A DNA stretch of 64,000 nucleotides, from positions 16,530,660 through 16,594,659 of the forward strand of contig NC_087069.1 in the NCBI RefSeq assembly GCF_963678635.1, in the 5' to 3' direction. Source of the stretch: Symsagittifera roscoffensis (taxonomy: Eukaryota > Xenacoelomorpha > Acoela > Convolutidae). A model generated the notes under the pieces. That model was not told the DNA's origin and did not search any database. It saw only the letters and a program-made list of their open reading frames with translations. Position 1 is the first letter of the stretch, and the number at the start of each line of letters is the position of its first letter. The position numbers and the translations under genes are program-made. Shown here in pieces: positions 54,083 to 64,000 of the stretch.

Positions 54083-54293
54083 TCACTAGTGAACCCCATT
54101 TGGAATATCCTTTTCGGGATATTGCTTTCTTTTCAAAAGAAAGATAAATATGGAAGGGTCCAACATTTTCTTGTTGGTAGTCCAACCATATTTATTTGGC
54201 TTTTTTATCAAACACTCTCTGTCCTCTCTCTCTCATCATACTTTGTGCCCGGTGGGGTTAGCCAGGTCTTACGCAAAGTAACAGAGAGTGTTT
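54083..54293. other. Cluster of consecutive hairpins
   Basis: In order: TCACTAGTGA palindrome (54083-54092); AATATCC/GGATATT (54104-54110/54117-54123); CTTTCTTTT/AAAAGAAAG (54125-54133/54135-54143); ATAAATATGG/CCATATTTAT (54144-54153/54186-54195) enclosing CCAACA/TGTTGG (54160-54165/54172-54177); and AAACACTCTCTGT/ACAGAGAGTGTTT (54210-54222/54281-54293) enclosing TACTTTG/CAAAGTA (54239-54245/54274-54280), with a 16-base CT-rich bulge on one side. All these stems pair perfectly. Candidate origin or structured RNA. Confidence 0.75.
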
Positions 54294-54910
54294 TAAGCCA
54301 TAAATCTGCATTATATTACATTCATATACATGTTTTGGGTGAAAAACGGACAATTTTTTGGTAAAAATGTGAAAAAAAAAAAAATTATGTTTTTTTTTCG
54401 AAAAATGAACATGACCCTTAACCCTGCTCAGAAATTCATGGCAAATTGATTGAGGGTAGTTTCAATGGATTTGGAGAGAAAAAAAATTTTTTCCCAATTT
54501 TTTTTTTTCAATATTTTCACAAAAATCAGATTTTCTCAAAAAATCACAACTTTTCAGGCGTCTACTCTCATTGATTGGGCTATAATTGTTTTTTTTTTTG
54601 AATTTCTACGCTTGTCCTAATTACGTATCAGATAGCTCCTAAAAATTTCAAACCACATTCACTTGAATTTAAAACGAACGAATAATTCAAGCTAAAAATG
54701 AAGGAAAAAAGAAGTTAAAAAATTATGTTTTTTAAATTTCGAACTTGACCAGTAGAACTGTGCTCGAGGTCCCACAAAACTTACTGGTTTTTTTGTTGAT
54801 AGATTTAAAAGACACTTTTTTAAACATTACTTTTCCTTTTTTCACAACATAAAAAGTTTGAGGTTTTCCTTTATTTTGAAAAAAAAAAAATTTCACTTGA
54901 AATTACAGAA

Positions 54911-55014
54911 CGGGAGGCGTTCCCGAGGAGCGTAGCGACGAGCAACGCCGGGTTAGCTATTGCCCCTTAAACCAAACGGCCATGCCTTAATATTTCGAAG
55001 GACATGATATGAAA
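54911..55014 (-). repeat. Cassette inverted repeat, right arm (104 bp)
   Basis: Reverse complement of 51337-51440. The 3,470 bp between the arms contain three genes and a hairpin cluster. Near identity suggests recent duplication or continued correction between the arms. Confidence 0.92.
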
Positions 55015-55734
55015 TGTTTCACGGGACACCGAATGACATGAAGGAAACTTTGATTCCGATATCTTTTACACATTCAAATGACAATCTATGCTTATCATGC
55101 ATCGGTAACTATCAAGGTGTCAAATTTGCAAAATTTTCATTTTTTAAGTTTACTATTTTTTCAACTTAATTAGTTAGTTGAGGGCTTTTTTATTTCTGAA
55201 TACTTTTATCTCATAAATCTACTTTTTATTATACCTATTTACGCAAACCAAGAAGTGGGCTTGAAATCATTAGGAAATTACTGTTTCACGGTTAAAATTA
55301 GTCAGAAAAAGTTTTAGGCTCTATCTGAATCATTCTAAGCATTAAATTTTGTAATTTAGTGCTGAAATGTTAATTGAAAGTCTAAACCAGTCGCCTAAAA
55401 AAAGCCAAAATTTTATCGCTAACCCTTAAAATTAACAGCAAAAGTTTGAGGCTGTAAATGAATCAGTTTTTAGTATACAAAACCCCTCCACTTGAGCAGA
55501 GTGATGAGACATATAGAGCTTAAAGCTAGAATAAACCCTGTTTTTGGAAAGGAAAAGACTTATTGCCAAGACGGCGAAGTATAACTCTCGTTAATGGCTT
55601 CTACTTGCCCTTACCCGCAAAGTTTTTTGGTGCTAGTCACTTCTCGCTTTTGCTTTTCCATAACCAGTTCTACTTGAAATTCTCCTAAATTTTCTTGAAA
55701 TTTTCCTGAATTACTTCAGTAACTTCAACAAACA
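55015..55734. other. Upstream region of PolB
   Basis: About 720 bp outside the cassette repeat and before the polymerase ATG. No coding frame. Should contain the PolB promoter; a clear TATA box near the expected place is not seen. Confidence 0.5.
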
Positions 55735-58700
55735 ATGCCGAACTCTACTTCTATCGCGACACCTGTTCCTTGCCAGCAGTGCGGAAAAATACTGAGCTCT
55801 AAAAGGAACTTGAGAAGACATGAGCAAAAAGTTCACAAGATCCTTCCTCCCCCTCCTCCTCAAACTGTTTGCGATGAGTGTCTAGAGTCATTCGAGAGTT
55901 TGTCGGAAGCCCGAGAGCACGTCGAGCTGGTACATGACATGACTTCGAATAGTCATTGTATCTATTGCCATACAATATTTCTCACCGCGGAAAGCTATGG
56001 ACAACACTTGCTGAAGAAGCACGCATTGCCTGTTTGGGACGGCATTGAGACGACGTCTTCCGCTGCCCCAACGGAAAGCGCGTTCAGAGGCAAATTGCGT
56101 CGATACGATCTCAAAGTTGGTGAAAAAGAAATGGATTTGCTTCAAGTCATGATGCAAAACAAGGAGGAAATAGATGCTCTTATACTGGAAAGGGTCAAAG
56201 AGGGTCCGAACAAGGTGCAATTCCATGTGGAAGTGGGAATGATCAAAATTCCCACTGTGCAAGACGGGGACAGTGGAAACTTCGAAAGGACCATGCTGTT
56301 TCTGAACACTAAGACATTGACAGTGTACTTCGAGGGAATAGCTGGGGTTCAATTCTTGGAACTGATTGAACATATGGTCAACCAAGTCAATTCGTTCTCT
56401 TCTCATGGTAGCGGATGGATTATTGACAGAATTGAAAAATTGCAAATCAGTTTCGCGGCCTTCTCACCAATAAGAGCAGGATCCTACCTCGAGCTACCTG
56501 ATGCACTCAGCGCAGCATCTACTCTGCTCACAAATATCAACACTAAAGATGATGACCGTTGCTTTCTCTACTCCTTTGTTGCCGCATATCACAATGTGAA
56601 TGAGCCGGCCCTCTACCCCACATCTAGACGGTGGCTGGAGAAAAACAAAGTCTCAACCTACAATCTCGACAAAGAAGGAATTGTGAAAATCAATGGGGAA
56701 TACGAAATGCCAATGGGTCTGATGGATATGGACAGATTTGAAAAGTTGAACAATTGTCAAATCAACGTCTTCCGGTAAGCAAATTCTAATTTCCTTCTAA
56801 AAATTTTAAAATTCCTTCAATAATGTTCTTCACCTATTCAAACACCCTTTTTATTTCATTTCAAACCTAGGTATAAAAATTATTTTTCTGTTCAGGTACA
56901 ACGATGGCGAATTGTTGCCCATAAGAGTATCGAGCAGATTCACTACTAGCCTGATTGTGGACTTGTTGCTGCTGACAGATGGATCAAAATATCACTATGT
57001 GTTGATAAGTGATCTCCAGAAACTGGTCGAGTACGTGCGGCACAAAGTGCACCGATTTCAATCTGAGATTTGTCGCAAATGTTTCCACACATGCGCTTCA
57101 TTCGAAACTTTGAGAAGACATCAAGAACTGTGCTACCAAGACGAAGATGTCGTCATAACAATGCCCAAGCCGGGAAAAGATGACCACAAGTTCAAAAACT
57201 TAACAGCTCGTTGGTACGTACCCAGAGTAATCTACTTTGATTTGGAGTCACTGCTCTTACCAGTATACGGACCGCAACCTGATCCGCGAAAATCTAGCAC
57301 GCAAACAATTGAAATCCATCAACCGTGCGGCTACGCGTTAGCAGTAATCGAATTTGGGAAAAAAGACCTGTTAAAGTTTGAGCTTAAAAGAGGACCGAAT
57401 GTGATGGAAGAGCTAATTAGCTCCCTTGAATCGTTAGCGAGACAAATTTACGTAGAAAAGAGGAAATATTACACTTTCACTGGTATAACAGACCAGGAAC
57501 GGGAAGATGCTACAATTTGTTGGATATGCGAGATTGATTTTTCCGACAATGATCAAGTGGTACTTGATCATTGCCATTACACCAACAAGTTTCTGGGTTG
57601 GGCACACAATGAGTGTAACGTTAATAGAAAAACAACAAATTACATTCCAGTGGTAGCTCATAATTTGTCAAATTATGATTTACACTTTATAATCAAAGCG
57701 CTGGCAAAAAGCGATTCGGAAAACACTTTTTCCGTAATACCCGCATCTGAAGAAAAATATATATCCTTGACAATCTCAGTCTACATAAAAACGTACACGG
57801 ACAAAAACGGAAAAATCAAAAAACTCTACGAAAATCTGAGTTTCATCGATTCGTATAGGTTCATGCTGGCATCGTTGGCAAAACTTGTCGATAATTTGCC
57901 CAACGAAAAGTTTTTTCTGCTGGAGAACTATTTTGAAAAACTCGGCCACTCACGTGAAAAAGTCAGTCTGTTGAAACAGAAAGGGCATTACCCCTACTCA
58001 TACTTCAACTCATTCGAAAAATTCCGAGAAACTCGCCTTCCCCCACGAGCAATGTGGAAAAATAGTCTAACAGGAGGGGATGTGAGTGTTTCAAGAAGCG
58101 AGTACAATCATGCCCTTAAAGTTTTCACCGAACTGAAGTGTGGCTCACTTGGTGATTACCACGACTTGTACTTGACTACAGATGTGCTATTGCTTGCTTC
58201 CGTTTTCGAAGCTTTTCGTGAAGTTTGCTATCAAACATACGGGCTGGATTGCGCCTGTTACTTCACGGCAAGTAACCTTTCCGGGGACGCCTTTCTAAAA
58301 GTTTGTAAGCCCGAACTGAAACTCTTAACGGACCGTGAACATCTAGACCTTGTGCAGCGAATGATACGAGGAGGCATGTCGTCGATTTACGCGCGCCGAT
58401 TTTACAAAGCAAACAATAAATACCTCGACGATTTTTCGCCCTCAGAACCATCAAGCTACATCCTCAATATTGATGCAAACAATTTGTACGGGGGGATAAT
58501 GAAACACTGCCCTTTGCCCTTAAACGATTTTTCAATAGTTGAAAAAAGTCTGGCAGACATACTGCTCACCAGCGAAACATCAGAATGGGGTTATATAGTT
58601 GAAGTCAATTTAACCATACCCGAAGAGCTTCACGACTTCTTTGCTGATTACCCCCTTGCCCCCTCTCGTGAAGTAGTGGACATCGGTGCAATGAGCAACG

Positions 58701-60315
58701 AGCAAGTCGACATGTTGGGAAAATTGGGAATCACCACACTGCCAAAAGTGCCAAAGCTTCTACAGACCTTGCATTCTAAAGAAGGTTATGTTTTGCACTA
58801 CCTTACCCTAAAATTGTACCATGAGCTAGGAATGAAAATAACTCACCTCGGAAAAGTTCTTCAGTTCCGCCAAAGTCACTGGATGGCACCCTTTGTCGAC
58901 CTCAACACCCGCCTACGAAAAGCCGCGGTAAATAAATTCCAGGAGAACTTCTACAAGCTAATTGTTAATTCAGCTTTCGGTAAGACAATGGAGTCTAAGT
59001 TAGGAAGAAAGAAGCTGGAGATTGTAAGGAATGAGAGAGAACTTTTACAAAAAACAGCTCTGAGCACAATGAAAAGCTTTCAAATCATTGACGATCAATT
59101 AGCCACAATTAGCTTTTCAGTAACAAAAATATTGTGGGATAAACCTATGATAGTTGGTGCGACCATCCTAGACCTCGCCAAGCGTTTCATGTTTCAGTTT
59201 CACTATCAAAAAATGAAACCAAATCTAAACTTGGAACTCCTTTACTCCGACACGGATAGTTTTATTTACGCCATAAAAACTGATGACGTTTACCGAGACT
59301 TGGAGAAAATAAAAGCTGATTTCGACTTTTCAAATTACGATAAGGACCATTTCTTGTTCGAGGATACCAACAAGAAAGTTGTGCTGAAGTTCAAAGACGA
59401 GACTGGTGGGAAGCCGATCAGAGAATTCATCGCCCTAAAACCGAAACTATATTCGGTCGTCCTTAATGGTAAATAAAATTTAAGCCACCCTTCCACCCCC
59501 CATTCCTACCTTTTACAGAACAAAAATACCACCACCAACCTACCTACACCCCTTAATTTGTTGCATTAAACTATGGGCATTTAGCTGATTTAGGCAACAT
59601 TATACAATGTTGCCTAAACGTTGATTTATCTGACAACATATTCCCTCTTGTTTCCTCTTTTTTAATCATAATTTAGAGTCTTCTGCTCTTTTTTGGTAAA
59701 ATGAATCAAATTTTGTTCGGTATAAATTGAGTTGCTGAAGTGAAATGAAGCTATCCCCAACGTTGTAGAAGAGAATAATAATTTTGCTATTGTTTAGAAG
59801 GCACTCAAAAATTGAGTGCCAAAGGAATTAAACGGAGTGCACAGAGAGAACTGGTCCACCAAACCTTCAGGGACACATTATTCACTGGAAAAACAATGAG
59901 AGTATACAACTATAATATAGTTTCGAAAGGTCACACCAATATGACAGTGAAACAAAACAAACTTGCATTATCACCATTCGACTCAAAACGTTTTCTACTT
60001 TTCGACGGAATTTCGACAGTGCCCTTTGGCCATAAAGCCGCTGAAGAAAATGCTTTTCTAGAAGACATTTACATGGACACCGAGTGGGCCAACTCATACA
60101 ATGAAACTGATAACAGTTCTCCCGATTTTACACTCCCGGATTGGGGATTTTTACAGCGGCCCTACTCAGAAGCAGAGCTGCAAGAAGAAGAAGAAGCTTC
60201 TAGTAGCCGAGTCCGTGAACGTCCCCCTATAAAAAACCCATTTATTTTATCTGAAGCTTCAGAAGAACGACCATCTAAAAAACACCGCAAAGAAAACCAA
60301 AACAATAAACATTAA
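55735..60315 (+). CDS. PolB: Protein-primed DNA polymerase B, three exons
   Basis: Exons 55735-56774, 56896-59468 and 59801-60315 join in phase to 1,375 codons. Residues 13-96 are three C2H2 fingers (Cys-x2-Cys-x12-His-x4-His), followed by the Polinton N-terminal domain (GSGWIIDRIEKLQISF, DDDRCFLYSFVAAYH). A fourth finger (about 406-426, C2HC) precedes the 3'-5' exonuclease: Exo I YFDLES (D462, E464), Exo II NLSNYD (about 608), Exo III YLTTD (about 772-776). Between Exo I and II is an endonuclease-VII-like Cys/His insert (CWIC..LDHCHYTNKFLGWAHNEC, 555-587). Polymerase motif A NIDANNLYG (D873), B YKLIVNSAFGK (1034 on), C LLYSDTDSF (D1132, D1134) and KPKLY (1197-1199). A thumb/tail ends in a disordered acidic and Lys-rich stretch. 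It should replicate the element from its TIRs. All catalytic residues are present. Confidence 0.95.
56775..56895 (+). other. PolB intron 1 (121 bp)
   Basis: Donor GTAAGC after CTTCCG, acceptor TTTTCTGTTCAG. Without its removal the frame stops at 56776-56778. Splicing restores INVFRYNDGELLPIRVS, which fits the family. Confidence 0.85.
59469..59800 (+). other. PolB intron 2 (332 bp)
   Basis: Donor GTAAAT after CTTAATG, acceptor TTGTTTAGAAG. The joined product reads KLYSVVLNGTQKLSAKGIKR, as expected for the PolB thumb. An alternative AG three bases earlier would break the frame. Confidence 0.85.
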
Positions 60316-60695
60316 AGTCTGAAACATATATTTTCAGATGATTTTTACTCTTCGTCCTTTTTATACTTCGACTTGTATATGTTTTGGTTTTTACCAATTG
60401 ACAACTAATAAAATACTCGTATTGAGCTCAATCACTGTTTTAACATAAATAGCTTCAGGCAAATAAACTAGTAGACACAAACCAAGTGTTAATTCAAACA
60501 AATGTGTGAAATCCTTAGGCTTGTTTTGAATAATAAACTTTAATAGCATGACAAATCTTTGACGAAAAGAAAGAAAGCCAGGAAATGATATCCACATGAA
60601 ACTAGGACGAAAAAAGAAAAGTTCAGGAATTAGGACGATTAATTTTAATTATCGCGGGAAAAGGGACCGCTTTCAAAGGAATTAGAAGGAATTAT
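60316..60695. other. Right non-coding segment of the Polinton
   Basis: 3' flank of PolB up to the TIR. A polyadenylation signal lies in it (below). No further gene; a 68-codon minus-strand frame has no motif. Confidence 0.6.
60407..60412 (+). terminator. AATAAA polyadenylation signal downstream of PolB
   Basis: AATAAA about 92 bases after the PolB stop; another lies at 60304-60309 over the last codons. Consistent with Pol II transcription of the element. Confidence 0.45.
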
Positions 60696-60909
60696 TGTAT
60701 CGCGTCCCGGTTGTTGAGCTCAGCTTAACAAGATCCTAAGGAGGGGGTCTTTTACTTTAGGGGTGGGAACTTGCGATCATTTACAAAATCCTAGGATAGG
60801 GGTCCTCCAAAAAATTAAGGACCCCTTTCCTAGGATTTTGCTTTACGTGAGGACCCCCCCCTTAGGAAGGACCCCCCCCTTAGGATCCGGGACACGATAC
60901 AATACTACT
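60696..60909 (-). repeat. Polinton right terminal inverted repeat
   Basis: Inverted counterpart of the left TIR with five iterons in mirrored order (CCTAAGGAGGGGGTCTT and CCTAGGATAGGGGTCCT forward, then AGGACCCCTTTCCTAGG and two AGGACCCCCCCCTTAGG). Inner end TTGTATCGCGTCCC at 60696-60709. Small differences from the left arm lie mostly in the inner half. Confidence 0.9.
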
Positions 60910-60915
60910 ACTATC
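60910..60915. repeat. Polinton target-site duplication, right (ACTATC)
   Basis: Directly abuts the CT terminus and matches 42651-42656 exactly. Confidence 0.92.
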
Positions 60916-61450
60916 GTCATAGGAAGATAACTATTAGCGATAAAAAAAAACTCAACAAGACTGCTCGTATCAGGGCGAATTGCAGATGGTTACGACTGCC
61001 TTTTAAGGAGGTCTAATAACAAGAAAAAATTAAATGTAAATTAAAACAAAAAAATTGAAATTTGAGATTTTTTGTGAAAATCATCACCCCACACGCCATT
61101 TAAAGTAAAAAGTGATAGGTTTCGCTCCTAGTAACAAATCAGATATTGCAAAAAGTTTCCTTCAACCAATTTGGAACGGTTTTTAGGACGGATTAAATTT
61201 CGCTTACGCGTTGAAAGCGCTAATATAGCGAATTATATTGCGCGTTAATTGTCCCAAATTGCCAAAACCACAATGTTTGAAACTCATAACTTTACGAAAA
61301 AAGATCAAAGGTGAAACATTTTTTCAAAATTATGCTCAGGACAACTATAAATTTTCAAAGATTTTTTAAAAATTTGTCAAAAAAGGCTGGTTAAAATGTC
61401 GAAATTTGTCTGAAGAAAAAAAAACCACCACGGGCACAAATATTCCGTTA
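60916..61450. repeat. Repeat unit C-like copy right of the Polinton
   Basis: A diverged C module with GACTGCTCGTATCAGGGCGAA at about 60959, ATCATCACCCCACACGCCA at 61080 and TTGCGCGTTAATTGTCCCAAA at 61238. The order of hairpin and module differs from the free C units, and the hairpin's inner stem is lost. It shows that the family is dispersed and not limited to the 11-25 kb block. Confidence 0.7.
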
Positions 61451-62160
61451 CTTTCGTTATGAACAATAACTCGTGTTACAACGACAAGTTGACGTGTAAT
61501 AAATCAGCAAACCTGAGAAACTTCCAAAATGAAACGAGTATCTACGGAACATCACCTCCTCCCTCGTGAAGACGTGTATATGTTTTCTCTGGAAGATTTT
61601 TCAAAAAAAAAATTGCTCGGAAACCAATCGATCTTTTCGGCCGACCATGTTGACTTTTCGGGTAGAATAACTTAAAGAACCCTTTTTTGTTTAATTATTC
61701 TACGCCGCATGTTAAGCATTTTGTGGACGGCATTATCTGTGTTTTTTGACGTCTACTTCTCTTCAGTTCATTTTAATCAACTAGAACAAAATTTGAAATT
61801 GATAGATTCTCATATTATTTATCAATCCTATTCGATGCGTTGCTATATATGTCGATTGTATTTTTGGTAAGAAATTATCACAAATGGTATCATGTGAATG
61901 AAGAAGGTAGTTATCCATAAGGAATAAGGATATATACAATTTTATGTATACTTTTCCCACTGATAACAAATATAAATTCCAACTAACTTTTAGATAAACT
62001 ATCACAAAGATCAATCGCAAAAAAAAGTTCACAGCAAATCTCTTGCCTTTAACTGATCCACAACAGTGATGACCAGACAGGAAACTTGAAAAGATTAACC
62101 CTAATGGTTCATTAAATCGCTTTAAATCTGAAAAGAAAATGCTTGGCTGCTAACTTTTCT
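61451..62160. other. AT-rich flank, nothing recognised
   Basis: I searched both strands for further exons of the secreted-protein gene and saw no convincing acceptor-exon-donor set. Confidence 0.45.
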
Positions 62161-62164
62161 TGGA

Positions 62165-62540
62165 AGAGCACGCTCAGAGAAGAAAATCGACAAAGCCGTA
62201 GAAAGAAAAAATCAGAAAGAAAAAAGGCAGAGAAGACAAAGCTACAGGACATGGTCAGAGAGGGATTTCTCGATTGCATCAACGATTGCATCAACATTGT
62301 GGCAGAGAAAGAAAAATGATGACCTCAGACTTGAAAAGATTGCTCCGTCTGAGAATATTAACTCAATGGCAAAATATTGGACAAAAATTATCTGTTATGG
62401 TGAAAATTTTCACATCTTTGGGAAATTTTGACTTTTTAGACGCTTACCATCAAATGGAATTTGATGATGAAAAAAAAGTCTACAGAATCAAGTGCACAAC
62501 AATCGGCAACCTTCTCACACACTTGCCATCAAATTGAACT
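62165..62540 (+). pseudogene. Reverse transcriptase relic, Gypsy-like
   Basis: Shifted plus-strand frames give LQDMVREGFLDCIND, RKKNDDLRLEK (cf. KKDGKLRLC) and FDFLDAYHQMEFDDEKK (cf. the FS.LDL..AYHQI motif A region). Short and interrupted; it is the N-terminal part of an RT only. Confidence 0.55.
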
Positions 62541-64000
62541 TGGTGATGAAGCAAATACAGTTTGCACAATCAACACCCAAAAATGTCATAAAAAATGTGT
62601 TGACTACATAAAGGGATGATGAACTACGTAAAGGGATGATGAAGTTTTTGAAAAATTTTGTCGCTTTCATCTGGAAAAAAAGGTCACAATTTTTTAAAGC
62701 GAACAGTGTTCCATAGATCTGAAAACGCATTCGGAACGTTCAGGGTGCGCCCTGATAGGAAAAGTCTTGTTTCGTTTATAGACGCTGATTAAACTACACT
62801 ATGCGACTTAAAAACTATTTTCAAATAAACGAACTTTCAGTACGTGACTTAACTGAAAGGTTTGTTAATTGTAAGCTGATTCAGCATCAACGACGTTTTG
62901 TTTGTTCTTCTTTTGCTCTTACGTTGTGTTTGATTGTTCCGAAAAAATTTCAACATATTTAAAACCTGGTCTCTGGATTCCAGAGACCGACACACATCAA
63001 ATTGTGCGCCTAACCAGTGCACAGTTTGGCCTTGTAATGTTCAAAATAATTTTACTTTCGATTAATTTTTAGTTTTTATCTTGTTTCAAGCCAAAATTAT
63101 GCAACTTTGCATCAGTTGTAATTTTAAATTGTGCTTTGCACAAGCATACGACTTAAATTTCATACCACTCGCGAAAAGCAAGCTTTTGGTTAACCACTCC
63201 CAAATGGAAGCCAAAACGAGCAAACTACAAAACAAAACAAAGTCGAAGCTGATGTGTATTACGTGCTTATAAGAACTGTTACGCGTACTGATTTTGAAAA
63301 CGCTCGTGTAATTTTTCTCTCGTGACATCTTAATCAGTGATATTTTTTTTCGTTGTTCCATTTTTTGTACTGAAAACAATTGGCGTTAAAATTCTGAGAT
63401 TAAACTTCAAAAAGATCAGGTTTTTTTTGAAAAACTAAAAACGTCCATAATATCAACAAGAGTAAGTTGTATGGCTTAATTCTCCAAAAAACTTCGGTGA
63501 AATAATTTATCTGTTAAAACAAGAAAACTAAAGGAATCAATAATAATTTGAATGAATATCGTTTTAAGAAATTGAAAAAAAAGTCTGAACGTTGGGTAAA
63601 ATGCAGCGTGATTTCACAAGCGTCTAAGAAAGACTTCAAATAGTCTGCTTCAAATCATTATGAAATTTTTTACGAGTTGGATAGTTTGAGGCTCATGCGT
63701 TATTTAATCAAAAATTAAGGCGCAAAAATTGTCAGGCGGCCGTAAAAAATCACAGGAGAAATATTTTTTCTTATCTCAATGGGTCATTAACTTTTAGATG
63801 GTGTCTAAAAATATTATTTAAAAATTGAAACTTGTCTGAAAAAACATCACATCAAGCTCAATTATTTTTTTCGTCCTCGAAAATTGGAAAAAAACGTTGA
63901 AACTAAATTTCCTAATCACTCAGAAAAAGATGCATTACAAAAAACACCAGCGTGTCATCATAATGTACCTATTTATAAGACATTGATCAAAATGAACAAT
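62541..64000. other. AT-rich right flank
   Basis: No gene recognised. A short duplication TAAAGGGATGATGAA occurs at 62608 and 62629, and the tail of the dispersed repeat (GTGCACAGTTTGGCCTTGTAA-type) lies near 63020. Small frames at 63081-63379 have no motif. Confidence 0.5.

Larger units (their letters stand above)
53793..54910. other. Non-coding half of the cassette
   Basis: About 1.1 kb without a coding frame. Contains a GA microsatellite (54047-54069), the hairpin cluster (54083-54293) and long runs of A or T (54370-54600, 54880-54892). Confidence 0.65.
42657..60909 (+). mobile_element. Complete Maverick/Polinton element
   Basis: 18,253 bp beginning AGTAGTATTG and ending CAATACTACT, with about 215-bp terminal inverted repeats and a perfect 6-bp duplication ACTATC on both sides (42651-42656 and 60910-60915). 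A 6-bp duplication and AG/CT ends are hallmarks of the group. It carries every core gene: protein-primed PolB, rve-type integrase, FtsK/HerA packaging ATPase, adenain-like protease, double-jelly-roll MCP and penton-like minor capsid protein. Core frames are uninterrupted apart from two introns in PolB. Extra cargo lies between protease and PolB. Intact genes and identical TSDs indicate recent insertion; whether it makes virions cannot be told from sequence. Confidence 0.97.

Noticed and set aside
55888-56445. 185-codon minus-strand frame
   Set aside because: Antisense of PolB exon 1, whose zinc fingers and domain motifs are unmistakable.

Overview
This is a repeat-rich, AT-rich piece of an animal, most likely invertebrate, nuclear genome; I cannot name the species. 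The evidence is GT-AG introns, a BEL/Pao retrotransposon, Ty3/Gypsy and LINE relics, long tandem repeat blocks, and a complete Maverick/Polinton-type DNA-virus-like element sitting in or just downstream of a spliced host gene.

Layout: 1-2534 holds no recognisable gene. 2535-11335 is a minus-strand BEL/Pao element with two 490-bp LTRs (11 differences by my eye count). Its gag-pol is broken by about four frameshifts and at least two stop codons. 11336-25440 is a block of large repeats (units A about 1.05 kb, B about 2.14 kb, C about 0.6 kb, D a Gypsy RT fragment), each present two or more times. 26071-42340 holds five exons of a host gene for a small secreted protein, with introns containing a LINE relic (28.8-31.6 kb) and a decayed plus-strand Gypsy element (33916-38275) followed by a 1.6-kb tandem duplication.

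42657-60909 is the Polinton: 18,253 bp, AG...CT ends, about 215-bp TIRs and a perfect 6-bp target duplication (ACTATC). Most reading frames look open and full length. In order: two unknown proteins, a conserved protein with a possible exonuclease-like motif, two small proteins (one with two membrane spans), the packaging ATPase, a small helical protein, a protein of unknown role, retroviral-type integrase, penton-like minor capsid protein, a basic pVI/pX-like protein, the double-jelly-roll major capsid protein and an adenain-like protease. These lie on one strand with tight or overlapping stop/start junctions. After an inserted cassette comes a three-exon protein-primed DNA polymerase B with all exonuclease and polymerase motifs. 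Together these supply replication (PolB), integration (INT), capsid building (MCP, penton, pVI-like), maturation (PRO) and packaging (ATPase).

The most unusual part is 51337-55014, a 3.7-kb cassette inside the Polinton, bounded by 104-bp GC-rich, nearly identical inverted repeats. It carries a minus-strand pair encoding a small HUH-nuclease-like protein (HYHVLVEF motif) and a PC4-like single-strand-DNA-binding protein, a plus-strand unknown protein with a nuclear localisation signal, and a run of four adjacent near-perfect hairpins. Inverted termini, a Rep-type nuclease motif and hairpins suggest, as inference only, a captured ssDNA-virus-like replicon or an invertible regulatory cassette. 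Right of the Polinton are one more C-type repeat, a reverse-transcriptase relic near 62.2-62.5 kb and otherwise featureless AT-rich DNA.
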